Shown piece by piece: positions 53,907 to 62,991 of a DNA stretch of 64,000 nt. The stretch's first letter is position 1; each line of letters opens with the position of its first letter. Location of the stretch: assembly GCA_025150425.1 (NCBI GenBank), contig CP102281.1, forward strand, positions 2,294,001-2,358,000. The letters are read 5' to 3'. A model generated the notes under the pieces. That model made no database searches, was not told the origin of the DNA, and saw only the letters and a list, made by a program, of their open reading frames with translations. A program made the translations under genes and the position numbers. This DNA is from [Eubacterium] siraeum. GTDB lineage: Bacteria > Bacillota > Clostridia > Oscillospirales > Ruminococcaceae.

Positions 53907-54699
53907 AAATACATAAAATGGATGATAACAAAAACACTGAAAGGGATTTATCGAAAACGCTTGCCCGAAGAATTTAACAGGCAGCGTATCTTCCGTTTCC
54001 CGTATCGGTAAAGTATGATACGGGAAGTTAAAAAGGAGAATACATCTGTGCCGAAAAATGATGAAAAACAGCACAGAACTATGTAAACAGTGAACAGATA
54101 AAGACCTTTCACGATGGGTTGTCAGGCCATCAGCCTTTAACGTTCATATCCGCCGCAGCGGACTGTAAATTTCGGTTGGCAGTCTGTATTTTGCAGACCG
54201 CCGTTTGAAAAGGAAGGTAAACAATGTATACAGGAGCGAATGCTCCTTCGTTATGATTATATTTTAACATCTTACCTGTCCGATAAAACGGACTTGATAA
54301 GTAATTTTCGTATTGCAGATCTGCCCGGAATAACCGATACGAAAACTCCGGGCAATTCTGCAATGACTTGGAAAGCCAAGACAGCCAAACACAGAAGGGA
54401 GAAAGAGGAAAAATATCGGTTTTATTTCAACATTCCGCAAAGAATGTTCATTGTCGGGGCAACGGCGGTAACAGCGTCACTGCCGTTGCAGAAAAGGAAG
54501 GTTTTATGTACTACATTTCGGAGCTTGTCGCTCCTTCGTTATGATTATATTTTAACATCTTTGCTGTCCGATAAAACGGACTGATGATAGTTTTTGATTT
54601 GCAGTCACCGTAGCCGATGACCGCAAAACGAAAGAATGTGAATATTGTCCGGAGCTTTTCGCTCCCTCGTTATGTTTATATTATAACAGAGGTTGTGTC
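53907..54699 (+). other. Array of hairpins, Shine-Dalgarno sites and micro-ORFs
   Basis: About 0.8 kb with no ordinary gene. A hairpin followed by a strong ribosome site and a tiny reading frame recurs. (0) Stem 53997-54026, AAAAAGGAG, GTG frame 54048-54086 (12 codons). (1) Stem 54178-54202, AAAAGGAAGG, ATG frame 54224-54256 (10 codons, ending APSL). (2) Stem 54459-54489, AAAAGGAAGG, ATG frame 54506-54544 (12 codons, ending APSL). (3) Stem 54598-54627, then a degenerate copy. Units 1-3 share GGAGC-N-GCTCC, TCGTTATG, an AT-rich block and GTCC...ATAAAACGGACT. Another 19-codon frame is at 53918-53977. A strong hairpin is also at 54312-54364. Function unknown. Confidence 0.5.
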
Positions 54700-55062
54700 C
54701 TATAAAACGGACTGCTTTTCCAGTTTCCAATAATATTTTCTGTTTGCACGGGGGAAATCACTCATAACCCCATGTTCTGGGTCGTAGAATGTGCCATCGG
54801 CATACAGCGACCAGTGCCAGCAACGCGGCGTTTCAAGACTTAGCAGGCAAAGGGGAGGCAGCTGTTCCTTTTTCTGTACCGCTATACGTTCATCCGACAT
54901 ATGAACGCCGTGCTCTCTGAACGTTCTTTTCATCTCGGCAAGGGTGGTTTCACGGTCATTTTGAAGAAATATAACTATCTCTTCTACCGTCTTTCCGAGT
55001 ACCATAGCAAGCACAGCCTGACCGCACTGTAAGTCTGTAGGCTCGTGAATATACTCTATCAT
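54700..55062 (-). CDS. Small C39-like papain-fold protein
   Basis: A 120-residue protein resembling a minimal peptidase C39-like domain. The N-terminal DLQCGQAVLAMVLGKTVEEI has the catalytic-type Cys after a Gln, and WHWSLYADGTFYDPEHG supplies the His and Asp in the expected order. No signal or transporter domain is attached, so cytosolic processing of a peptide or a structural role are both possible. The ATG lies 8 bp after the lipid kinase stop, so they are likely one transcript. Its last codons and stop lie within the third copy of the repeat unit described at 53907. Confidence 0.7.
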   Translation of the reverse strand: MIEYIHEPTDLQCGQAVLAMVLGKTVEEIVIFLQNDRETTLAEMKRTFREHGVHMSDERIAVQKKEQLPPLCLLSLETPRCWHWSLYADGTFYDPEHGVMSDFPRANRKYYWKLEKQSVL

Positions 55063-55070
55063 ACCGTTGC

Positions 55071-55967
55071 CTATCCTCTTTTCTTAGGAAGAATAATATT
55101 CACCGACTCGTGCAATACCTCGATATGAGTATCTTTTCCTCCGTCTGCTTCTTCTCCGTCAAGCGACCACGGCAGAGCCTCATCACTGTGGATATCAAGC
55201 TGTTTCGTGTGGAAGAAATCAAGAAATTCATTATCGTAATTTCCGCTGAGAAGAGCCTTTGCCATAAGGCTTATCTGGACAGGCGTTTTCGGGCAACGTA
55301 CAAGCATCACTTCAAAAACTCCGTCGCTCAGATCTACAAGATTCTCGTCAAGCTTGATTATTCCGCCGACAGATGTTGCATTGCAAGCCGCACCGAATAT
55401 ATAATCGCCCTCGTGCAGTATTCCGTCCGAATCATATACGCTCATATGATACGGCTTTATCTCGGCAAGCTCCTTTATTCCGCTTAAGATGTACGCAAAA
55501 TGACCGAATGCGTTTTTGAGATTCTGCGGTGTGCCGTAAGAGCTTTGAGTAAATGCGCCGAAAGAGGCTATATACATAAATTCACGCTCGTTGAATCTTC
55601 CTGCATCAAACGCCTTGGGCGCTCCGCTTACAATATCGTCAGCCGCTGTCATAATATCTGACGAAAGTCCTATGCCGTATGCAAAATCATTTGTTGTGCC
55701 GGACGGAATGTAACCGATTTTTGTCTTGTGACCGCCCTTTATCATACCGTTTGCCGTTTCGCTGAGCGTTCCGTCGCCGCCGCAGCAGACAATCACATCA
55801 TATTCACCGCCGTGTATCCTTGCGGTTTCGGTAGCGTCACCTCGTCTTTCGGTAACGTGTACGGTAGTTACATATCCGCCCTTTTCAAGACGGCTGATTA
55901 TCTCTACAAGCTCACCGGTTATTCTCCTTTTTCCCGAAACGGGATTCACTATCAGTAAGGCTTTCAT
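55071..55967 (-). CDS. Diacylglycerol kinase-family lipid kinase (YegS/BmrU type)
   Basis: A 298-residue soluble lipid kinase. The N-terminal domain starts LLIVNPVSGKRR and carries VCCGGDGTLSETANG, the nucleotide-binding loop of this family; GYIPSGTTNDFA follows. The C-terminal beta-sandwich includes EVMLVRCPKTP and SLDGEEADGG. Such enzymes phosphorylate diacylglycerol, undecaprenol or related lipids. It is followed by the C39-like gene. Confidence 0.92.
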   Translation of the reverse strand: MKALLIVNPVSGKRRITGELVEIISRLEKGGYVTTVHVTERRGDATETARIHGGEYDVIVCCGGDGTLSETANGMIKGGHKTKIGYIPSGTTNDFAYGIGLSSDIMTAADDIVSGAPKAFDAGRFNEREFMYIASFGAFTQSSYGTPQNLKNAFGHFAYILSGIKELAEIKPYHMSVYDSDGILHEGDYIFGAACNATSVGGIIKLDENLVDLSDGVFEVMLVRCPKTPVQISLMAKALLSGNYDNEFLDFFHTKQLDIHSDEALPWSLDGEEADGGKDTHIEVLHESVNIILPKKRG

Positions 55968-56047
55968 ATTAAAATTCCTCCGATATAATTTTCTTATATT
56001 ATATTACACGATTTTTAACTGTCGGTCAACTGTGGCGCAAAAATAAT

Positions 56048-56073
56048 ACCGCACAGCGTTTTTACCGTGCGGT
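56048..56073 (-). terminator. Intrinsic terminator of the deacetylase gene
   Basis: ACCGCAC / GTGCGGT stem; on the minus strand ATTATTTTTG follows. Confidence 0.8.
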
Positions 56074-56086
56074 GAAATATTATTTT

Positions 56087-57142
56087 TCAGTCTTTGATTA
56101 TCGGCTCGGTCGAGCTTCCCGGAACGGCGTTTTCACGGGCATATACTGCCTCTTTCAGCTTTATAAAGCCGTTGTAAAGGCTTTCTTCGGGCAATGCCTT
56201 CAGCGCCGCTATCTGCTCTTGCGTAAGATATGACGCTAATTTACGGGCGGTTTCCATCGAAACGTCCTTGCTCAACAATGCGTTTATATCGCTTATGCTC
56301 AGCTTTTCGGCAAGCGCTTCAAAAGCCAGATTCGCATCATGATTATCGCTGTAAATTATCTGATTTACCGTTGTTTTGCTTTTCGGCATCATAGTTCCGT
56401 TTGAGTCGATAGTATAATCTCCCTCAAGCAAAAGCTCGCTCACGGTGCAAAGTTCAAAACCCTGTTCCTTTAGACTTTTAAGCACGGTCGGCAGTGCCTG
56501 AGTCGTGTTTTCAAGGTCGTTATGGAAAAGCAGTATCGATCCGCCCGAAATATTCTTTGTTGTACGCTCGATTATTGTTTCGGGGGTCGGCTTATCCCAG
56601 TCTATACTGTCCTTGTTCCACTGGATAACGCTCATTCCCATTCCGAAAAGCGTAGTTACCGCCTTGTCGTCATATTCTCCGTAGGGCGCACGGTAAAGCG
56701 TGGGAGCATTGCCCGTTATCATCTTTATCTTGCGTGAGCATTCCTTCGTATCGGCTATGAGGTCGTTTACGTTCATACCCTTGATATGCGGATGCTTGTC
56801 GCTGTGGTTTGCTATCTCGTGGCCTGCATCGCTGAGCTTCTTTATATCGTCGGCATATTTATCGGCAAATTCGCCCGTAACAAAGAATGTAGCCTTCGCA
56901 TCGGCTTCGGCAAGTATCGAGATCAGCTTGTCGGTGTTGCTGTTTCCCCACGCACAGTCAAACGTAATGCTGATTTTGTTGTCGGTGCGTTTTACATTAT
57001 ATATCGGCAGCTTTACGTTTTCCGCACCGGTGTCTATAGACGAAAGTATGGCGAATACACCTATAGCGATGCCGGTAATCAGCACTAACACAAACATGAC
57101 CGCACGGATAAGCTTACGCTTGGTCATAGTCATAACGAACAT
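56087..57142 (-). CDS. CE4 polysaccharide deacetylase, PdaB/YlxY-like, membrane anchored
   Basis: A 351-residue protein with an N-terminal membrane helix (~10-32) and an extracytoplasmic NodB domain. CE4 motifs are ISITFDCAWGNSNTDKL (motif 1), NHSDKHPHI (H-S-x3-H, motif 2), RAPYGEYDDKA (motif 3) and LLFHND (motif 5). Motif 1 has Cys where classic enzymes have the metal-binding Asp, as in the PdaB/YlxY branch with its D-x-x-W-G form. It should act on peptidoglycan or another N-acetylated wall glycan. A 120-residue helical C-terminal part follows the domain. I chose the ATG at 57142, with GAGGAGG seven bases upstream. Confidence 0.88.
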   Translation of the reverse strand: MFVMTMTKRKLIRAVMFVLVLITGIAIGVFAILSSIDTGAENVKLPIYNVKRTDNKISITFDCAWGNSNTDKLISILAEADAKATFFVTGEFADKYADDIKKLSDAGHEIANHSDKHPHIKGMNVNDLIADTKECSRKIKMITGNAPTLYRAPYGEYDDKAVTTLFGMGMSVIQWNKDSIDWDKPTPETIIERTTKNISGGSILLFHNDLENTTQALPTVLKSLKEQGFELCTVSELLLEGDYTIDSNGTMMPKSKTTVNQIIYSDNHDANLAFEALAEKLSISDINALLSKDVSMETARKLASYLTQEQIAALKALPEESLYNGFIKLKEAVYARENAVPGSSTEPIIKD

Positions 57143-57222
57143 AATAAATCCTCCTCGCTTTTTCATCTGAAGAATTATATGTCCGCGTCCGGAAGAAAAT
57201 GACAAGCAAGCAAAATTTTAAT

Positions 57223-57930
57223 TTACGGAATCAGTGTGAATTTTTCCTCATCCGCTACACCGTGTATATTTTTAACCGTGCAGATAATAAGCACCACAAA
57301 GAGTATTATCATACTTTCGCTCATTAATCCGTTTTTGAAACCGAGCCTTGCGGGGATATCGGGCATAATAAGCGAAACAACGTACAGCACACCGTAATTC
57401 ACCAATACATTTGCACCGAAAAATCCGCCGAGCCTTGAAAAATATGTCTTTCCCCTGAGCTGCAGATACATATAATAGATAAACGGCGGCAACATAAACG
57501 CTTCGGAAAGCGGTACTATCCACGACAGCGAGGAGTACACAGCGTGGCATATCTCATCTGCCCCCTGATAGCCGTTGCTTCCCATATAGGCATAGATTGC
57601 AAGTAATAATATGTAAAAAATATGCAGGCACAGCCACGGTGTAAGTCCGAATATGTTCAGCACCCGATATATCTTTCTATCTCTGCTATCCTTTATAAAT
57701 CCTGCCATTGCGAAAAGTCCTGTTCCGTAACAGATTATACCCGGAAAAGCAAACGCCATAGCAATTGCGTTTCTTGCCGGAGATATTCCGATTACGCCCT
57801 GTGTGAGCCAGTAAATCTCGCCTGTATGCGCCGTATTGCCGTATATCATCAGCCAGTCACCGCCGCCGAAGCACAGACAGCCTACCATTCCAAGCACAAA
57901 GCAGATTATCATTTTCTTTTTCTTGTTCAT
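57223..57930 (-). CDS. Multi-pass membrane protein, possibly DUF6796-like
   Basis: A 235-residue protein with six or seven membrane helices. The start is KKKKMIICFVLGMVGCLCFGGGDWLMIYGNTAHTGEIYW (in part CLCFGGGDWLMIYG), a pattern I associate loosely with DUF6796. No catalytic motif is seen. It has a consensus promoter overlapped by GTTAG-TATCAA-CTAAC, the same operator form found around the feo promoter. This hints at control by the same repressor, though a separate TetR-like regulator is possible. It lies 80 bp upstream of the deacetylase gene on the same strand. Confidence 0.6.
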   Translation of the reverse strand: MNKKKKMIICFVLGMVGCLCFGGGDWLMIYGNTAHTGEIYWLTQGVIGISPARNAIAMAFAFPGIICYGTGLFAMAGFIKDSRDRKIYRVLNIFGLTPWLCLHIFYILLLAIYAYMGSNGYQGADEICHAVYSSLSWIVPLSEAFMLPPFIYYMYLQLRGKTYFSRLGGFFGANVLVNYGVLYVVSLIMPDIPARLGFKNGLMSESMIILFVVLIICTVKNIHGVADEEKFTLIP

Positions 57931-57950
57931 AAATATATCCTCACAATTAA

Positions 57951-57998
57951 GTTAGTATCAACTAACGCGATTATATCACTATTGTTCCTTGATGTCAA
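57951..57998 (-). promoter_or_regulatory. Promoter and operator of the 57223 membrane-protein gene
   Basis: On the minus strand: TTGACA (57998-57993), 17 bases, TATAAT (57975-57970). A palindrome GTTAGT-ATCA-ACTAAC (57951-57966) covers the expected start point. Half-sites and spacing match the feo operators. Confidence 0.8.
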
Positions 57999-58010
57999 CA
58001 AGCAAAAGAA

Positions 58011-58042
58011 AAGCTGTCACACGTCTTACCGCATGACAGCTT
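58011..58042 (-). terminator. Intrinsic terminator of the hrcA-grpE-dnaK-dnaJ operon
   Basis: AAGCTGTCA / TGACAGCTT stem; on the minus strand TTTTCTTTT follows. Confidence 0.88.
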
Positions 58043-58049
58043 ATATTAA

Positions 58050-59234
58050 TTACTGGAAATTCTTTTTAAGATCGTCGCCGAACTTCTTTATCTTATCAAA
58101 GAAGCTGGTACGCTTTTCATAGTTTGACGGAGTAAGCTCCTTTTCAAAGCTCAGCAATGCGTCCTTCTGCTTCTTGTTCAGCTTCTTGGGTACTTCGATA
58201 ACCACCCTTACCATCTGGTCGCCCCTGCCTTCACGCTGGAGCTTCTTTATGCCCTTGCCTCTCAGCCTGAAAACAGTACCCGGCTGTGTACCCTCGGGTA
58301 TGCTGTACTTAACGTTGCCGTCTATTGTAGGCACTGTAAGCTCGTCACCGAGAACCGCCTGTGAATATGTTATCGGTATCTCGCACCATACATCGAAGCC
58401 CTTACGTTCGAATATCGGGTCTTTGCGTACCGTAATGCGTACATTAAGGTCGCCCTTGGGGCCGCCGTTTGTACCGCAGTTACCCTCACCTCTTACGCAG
58501 AGCGTCTGACCGTTATCTATACCTGCGGGTACATTGATAACGACTTTCTTACGGCGCTGTACTCTGCCCTGACCGTTACAGGTGGGACAGGGAGTTTCTA
58601 TTATCTTGCCCTTACCGCCGCAACGTGAGCACGGACGTGTGGAGGACATCATACCGAACATACTTCTCTGCTGTACTCTTACCTGACCGCTTCCGTGACA
58701 ATCGGGGCAAGTCTTGGGAGTTGTGCCTGCCTTTGCACCCGAGCCGTGACAGCTGTCGCAGGTTTCGGCACGGTTTATCTCAACCTCGTGCGACAGACCC
58801 TTGCACGCTTCCATAAAGCTGATGTCAAGGCTTATGGCTATATCCGAGCCTTGTCTTGGGGCATTGGGGTTGGAGCGCTGTCCGCCGCCACCGCCGAATA
58901 TAGAGTCGAAAATATCGCCGAGGTCTATGCCGTCCGCTGACGAGAATCCGCCGGAAAATCCGCCGAATCCGCCGCCGAATCCGCCTGCACCGCCGCCGTA
59001 TGACGGATCTACACCTGCGTGGCCGAACTGGTCATACTTTGCACGTTTCTGCGGGTCGGAGAGAACGTCGTTTGCCTCGTTTATCTCCTTGAACTTGGCT
59101 TCAGCCTCAGGATTATCGGGGTTAAGGTCGGGGTGATACTGCTTGGCGAGCTTACGGTAGGCTTTCTTTATTTCATCGTCGGTCGCACCTTTCTGCAAAC
59201 CGAGCACTTCGTAATAATCTCTTTTTTCTGCCAT
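58050..59234 (-). CDS. dnaJ: Chaperone DnaJ (Hsp40)
   Basis: A 394-residue type I J-protein that delivers clients to DnaK and stimulates its ATPase. The J domain (residues 1-70) has [29 protein letters not shown] in sections with HPD at about 33-35. A Gly/Phe-rich linker (~75-120) follows, then four CxxCxGxG zinc repeats ([32 protein letters not shown]) and the C-terminal substrate domains. Last gene of the heat-shock operon; a hairpin at 59297-59320 without a T-run lies between dnaK and dnaJ. Confidence 0.98.
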   Translation of the reverse strand: MAEKRDYYEVLGLQKGATDDEIKKAYRKLAKQYHPDLNPDNPEAEAKFKEINEANDVLSDPQKRAKYDQFGHAGVDPSYGGGAGGFGGGFGGFSGGFSSADGIDLGDIFDSIFGGGGGQRSNPNAPRQGSDIAISLDISFMEACKGLSHEVEINRAETCDSCHGSGAKAGTTPKTCPDCHGSGQVRVQQRSMFGMMSSTRPCSRCGGKGKIIETPCPTCNGQGRVQRRKKVVINVPAGIDNGQTLCVRGEGNCGTNGGPKGDLNVRITVRKDPIFERKGFDVWCEIPITYSQAVLGDELTVPTIDGNVKYSIPEGTQPGTVFRLRGKGIKKLQREGRGDQMVRVVIEVPKKLNKKQKDALLSFEKELTPSNYEKRTSFFDKIKKFGDDLKKNFQ

Positions 59235-59335
59235 AATGGTCTAACCTTCCCGACAGAATTATCTGCCGTATTATAAAGTATTGCAAAATCAGCAATATGA
59301 GCCGAGAGTTCCCGGCTCATACGCAATGTTATTGA

Positions 59336-61183
59336 TTAGTTGGCATCTGTGTAATCAGCGTCAACCACATTATCATCCGAACCGCCTGCGGCATTTGTGC
59401 CTTCGCCCTGAACATCTGTCTGAGCAGCCTCAGCCTGCTGTGCTGCAGCGCCCTGTTCCTTGTAGATTCTCTCGGCTACTGCGTAGAACGCTGTCTGAAG
59501 CTCTTCCTGAGCCTTCTTGATAGCCTCAACGTCTGTACCCTTGAGAGCTTCCTTAAGAGCGTCGAGCTTGGGATTTACGGAATCCTTATCAGCCTGTGTA
59601 ACCTTGTCGCCGAATTCGTTCATCGACTTTTCAGTCTGGTAAACCATCTGATCTGCGGCGTTACGAGCCTCAACCTCTTCCTTCTTCTTCTTATCCTCAG
59701 CGGCGAATGCTTCAGCTTCCTTAACAGCCTTATCAATATCGTCCTTGCTCATATTTGTTGAAGCGGTGATGCTGATGTGCTGTTCCTTACCTGTGCCGAG
59801 ATCCTTAGCGGATACGTTTACGATACCGTTGGCATCTATATCGAATGTTACTTCGATCTGGGGGATACCACGGGGAGCGGGAGCGATACCGTCAAGTCTG
59901 AATGTACCGATAGACTTGTTATCCTTGGCAAATTCACGTTCACCCTGTAAGATGTTTATATCAACTGAGGGCTGGTTATCCGAATAAGTCGAGAATATCT
60001 GGCTGTGCTTTGTAGGAATGGTCTTGTTTCTCTCAATCATTCTTGTGCAGACACCACCTGCTGTTTCGATACCGAGTGACAGAGGAGTTACATCGAGCAG
60101 TAACAGACCTGTTACTTCCTTGTTGAGAACGCCGCCCTGCAGAGCCGCACCCATAGCAACGCACTCATCGGGGTTGATTCCCTTGAAGGGATCCTTGCCT
60201 GTATATTTCTTTACGGCTTCCTGTACAGCGGGGATTCTTGTAGAACCGCCGACTAACAGTACCTTGTCGATCTCGTTCATTGAAAGACCGGAATCGCTGA
60301 TTGCCTGCTTGAAGGGACCCATTGTTGCTTCAACAAGGTCGGCTGTCAGCTCGTTGAACTTTGCTCTTGTGAGCTGAACGTTCAGGTGCTTGGGGCCTGT
60401 AGCGTCTGCTGTGATATAAGGAATATTTACGTTTACCGAAGGAGCGTTTGAAAGTGCAATCTTTGCCTTTTCTGCTTCGTCCTTTAATCTCTGCATAGCG
60501 AACTTATCGTTCTTAAGGTCGATACCGTCGCTCTTCTTGAATTCTGCTACAAAGTAGTCGATAAGACGCTGGTCGAAGTCATCGCCGCCTAAGTGGTTGT
60601 TACCTGCTGTAGCAAGAACCTCCTGTACGCCGTCGCCTATTTCGATAACGGATACATCGAATGTACCGCCGCCGAGGTCGTATACAACTATCTTCTGCTC
60701 GTTTTCCTTATCAATGCCGTAAGCTAAAGCTGCGGCTGTAGGCTCGTTGATGATACGCTGAACGTTAAGGCCTGCTATCTGACCTGCGTCCTTTGTTGCC
60801 TGACGCTGTGAGTCTGTGAAGTATGCGGGAACGGTGATAACAGCATCTGTTACCTTTTCACCGAGGTAGCCCTCAGCCTCTGTCTTCAGCTTCTGAAGAA
60901 TCATAGCTGAAATCTCCTGAGGTGTGTACTTCTTGCCGTCAATGTCTACCTTGTAGTCACTGCCCATGTGACGCTTGATCGAAATGACCGTTCTGTCGGG
61001 GTTTGTAACTGCCTGGTTCTTTGCGAGCTGACCTACAAGACGCTCGCCGTCCTTAGTGAAAGCAACAACTGAAGGAGTTGTTCTTGAACCCTCGCTGTTT
61101 GTGATAACAGTAGGTTCGCCGCCTTCGATAACTGCTACACATGAATTTGTTGTACCTAAGTCAATACCTATTATTTTTCCCAT
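59336..61183 (-). CDS. dnaK: Chaperone DnaK (Hsp70)
   Basis: A 615-residue Hsp70. The ATPase domain starts [18 protein letters not shown] and contains [12 protein letters not shown] and [13 protein letters not shown]. The substrate-binding domain (~360-480) has [15 protein letters not shown] and the lid ends in a Gln/Ala/Gly-rich tail with DDNVVDADY. It folds and refolds proteins with DnaJ and GrpE. The ATG follows GGAGATAATTAT. Confidence 0.99.
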   Translation of the reverse strand: MGKIIGIDLGTTNSCVAVIEGGEPTVITNSEGSRTTPSVVAFTKDGERLVGQLAKNQAVTNPDRTVISIKRHMGSDYKVDIDGKKYTPQEISAMILQKLKTEAEGYLGEKVTDAVITVPAYFTDSQRQATKDAGQIAGLNVQRIINEPTAAALAYGIDKENEQKIVVYDLGGGTFDVSVIEIGDGVQEVLATAGNNHLGGDDFDQRLIDYFVAEFKKSDGIDLKNDKFAMQRLKDEAEKAKIALSNAPSVNVNIPYITADATGPKHLNVQLTRAKFNELTADLVEATMGPFKQAISDSGLSMNEIDKVLLVGGSTRIPAVQEAVKKYTGKDPFKGINPDECVAMGAALQGGVLNKEVTGLLLLDVTPLSLGIETAGGVCTRMIERNKTIPTKHSQIFSTYSDNQPSVDINILQGEREFAKDNKSIGTFRLDGIAPAPRGIPQIEVTFDIDANGIVNVSAKDLGTGKEQHISITASTNMSKDDIDKAVKEAEAFAAEDKKKKEEVEARNAADQMVYQTEKSMNEFGDKVTQADKDSVNPKLDALKEALKGTDVEAIKKAQEELQTAFYAVAERIYKEQGAAAQQAEAAQTDVQGEGTNAAGGSDDNVVDADYTDAN

Positions 61184-61256
61184 GATAATTATCTCCTTAC
61201 CGTAAGGTTCTTACAGAACCGTTTATTCTTCGGGCTTAAGCCCATTTGATTGCTTT

Positions 61257-61817
61257 TTACTTTACGACTGCTACCATCGCAAAACGGAGAACCTTTTCTC
61301 CTATTTTATAGCCTTTCTGGAATGTGGCGGCTATAGTGCCTTCTTCCTTGCTGTCATCCTCAACCTGCTGTACAGCCTGATGATACGAAGGATTGAACTG
61401 TGCGCCGTCCGATTCAATCACCTCAACGCCTAAGTTCTGAAGAGCCGTAACAAAGCTCTCGTGTATCATCTCAACGCCCTTCTTGTAGTCGGGGTCTTTA
61501 CACTCCGCCGCAAGCGCTCTGTCGAGATTGTCCATAACGGGTAAAAACTCCGTTAAGTTTCTTGCCGTAATCTCGGGGGAAAGCTCCATTCTTTCCTTGG
61601 CGGTACGCTTTCTGTAGTTGTCGAATTCCGCCATAGTCCTGAGCAGCTTATCCTTAAGGTCGGCAATTTCGAGATCCTTAGGATCTACCTTGATTTCTTC
61701 GGCTTTTGCTTCAGCCTTTTCTTCTGTCACCTCTCCGGTTGTTTCAGCTACCTTTTCGGTGGCTGTGTCTGCGGTCTGCTGAGTTTCTTCCTTGGTTTCC
61801 TTTTCCTTCTTACTCAA
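61257..61817 (-). CDS. grpE: Nucleotide exchange factor GrpE
   Basis: A 186-residue partner of DnaK that releases ADP. The N-terminal 60 residues are highly charged (Lys, Glu, Thr) and disordered-looking. The coiled-coil stalk and the beta-domain signature (RTMAEFDNYRKRTAKE; FNPSYHQAVQ; FQKGYKIGEKVLRFAMV) are clear. The start overlaps the hrcA stop by 4 bp. Confidence 0.97.
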   Translation of the reverse strand: MSKKEKETKEETQQTADTATEKVAETTGEVTEEKAEAKAEEIKVDPKDLEIADLKDKLLRTMAEFDNYRKRTAKERMELSPEITARNLTEFLPVMDNLDRALAAECKDPDYKKGVEMIHESFVTALQNLGVEVIESDGAQFNPSYHQAVQQVEDDSKEEGTIAATFQKGYKIGEKVLRFAMVAVVK

Positions 61818-62863
61818 ACTGAATCCGCCTCCTTTTCTTCGTTCTTTTCTTCTTCGTCATTGCCTGCCGACAATGCATCGGTGACCTTTGACGAGAAATA
61901 TTCAATATACGGGATCAGCTTCTTGTAATCCAGTCTTACAGGGCCTATAACTCCGAAAGAGCCTGCCTTTCGTCCGTCCTTATTGAAGCTTGCCGCTATC
62001 AGACTGGAATTGGTAACGGCGAATGTATCGCTTTCGGCTCCGAACTTTATCTGTATGCCTGAGAACGTATCGTCAAGCCAGCTGCAAAGCTCGTTCTTGC
62101 CGTCAAGTATCGTTGCTATCTGAGTGTTCGAGAAATCAGAACAGGTCAGCAGATTCTTTTCTCCGCTGAACTCTACCTGCTGCTGCATTTCAGCCGATAT
62201 ATCGACTACCGCTTTGAGAAGCGGCGATAACGTCATCATATATCCGCCCATTGCCTGCGTCAGCTTATCTATATATTCATCGGACAGCTCATCAAGGTTT
62301 ACGCCTTTGAGGTTCTCGTTTACAAACTGCGTGAAGAAATCCATCTGCTCGTTTGTAAGATCAAAGCTCAGCCTGCATACCCTGTTTCTGATATTGCCCT
62401 CGGAGGTTATCAGAAGAAGAACATACATTCTTTTGCCTGTGGGGATAACGTCTACCTTTGTTATTACCGAAAACTTGTTTACGGTGTTGGTAGAAACTAT
62501 CGCACATTTCGTAATATCCGCAAGAGCCCTTGACGCATTGTCGATTATCTCGTCATCGGTCGCTCCGCCGATATTATCAAATATACGGTCTATCTCCTCT
62601 TTTTCTTCATCGGGCAACTGTGCGGGTGACATTACCTTTTCTATATAAAGCCTCAGTCCCTGATATGTCGGAAGTCGTCCCGAGCTTGTGTGCGTATGTT
62701 CAAGATAGCCCTGCTGTTCAAGAGCCGCCATCTCATTTCTTATAGTTGCACTTGAAACTGCATTATCCAGCTTTTCGGCTATCAGCTTTGAGCCGACCGC
62801 CTCGCCGGTGCGTATATATTCGTCAACTATCGCTTCAAGGATTCTGAGTGTACGGTTTTCCAT
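61814..62863 (-). CDS. hrcA: Heat-inducible transcription repressor HrcA
   Basis: A 349-residue repressor of class I heat-shock genes. The N-terminal winged helix (~1-75) contains RILEAIVDEYIRTGEAVGSKLIAEKL in sections and SSATIRNEMAALEQQGYLEHTHTSSGR. The GAF-like and insertion domains follow, with FGVIGPVRLDYKKLIPYIEYFS near the end. It binds CIRCE with GroEL as co-repressor in known systems. Here it should control its own operon and htpG at the other end of the window. Confidence 0.98.
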   Translation of the reverse strand: MENRTLRILEAIVDEYIRTGEAVGSKLIAEKLDNAVSSATIRNEMAALEQQGYLEHTHTSSGRLPTYQGLRLYIEKVMSPAQLPDEEKEEIDRIFDNIGGATDDEIIDNASRALADITKCAIVSTNTVNKFSVITKVDVIPTGKRMYVLLLITSEGNIRNRVCRLSFDLTNEQMDFFTQFVNENLKGVNLDELSDEYIDKLTQAMGGYMMTLSPLLKAVVDISAEMQQQVEFSGEKNLLTCSDFSNTQIATILDGKNELCSWLDDTFSGIQIKFGAESDTFAVTNSSLIAASFNKDGRKAGSFGVIGPVRLDYKKLIPYIEYFSSKVTDALSAGNDEEEKNEEKEADSV

Positions 62864-62908
62864 ATTCCTTTTCCCTTCTTTCAGCGGTACTCCGCTGTTT
62901 CCGGCTGG

Positions 62909-62991
62909 TTAGCACTCATAATTTTTATCTGCTAGCACTCTACCTCTCTGAGTGCTAAACACAATATAACACACTTTCAGCACTTTGTCAA
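62909..62991 (-). promoter_or_regulatory. Promoter and CIRCE operator of the hrcA operon, with an extra half-site
   Basis: Minus-strand promoter TTGACA (62991-62986), 17 bases, TATATT (62968-62963). The CIRCE element CTAGCACTC-N9-GAGTGCTAA spans 62932-62958 with one mismatch in the first half. A further isolated half-site, TTAGCACTC, lies at 62909-62917. Confidence 0.9.

Noticed and set aside
54240-54584. 114-codon open frame in the micro-ORF array
   Set aside because: Its first and last 17 residues are the same translated repeat block (LLRYDYILTS...LSDKTD), and the middle consists of hairpins. The shared frame is best explained by repetition of DNA, not by a gene.
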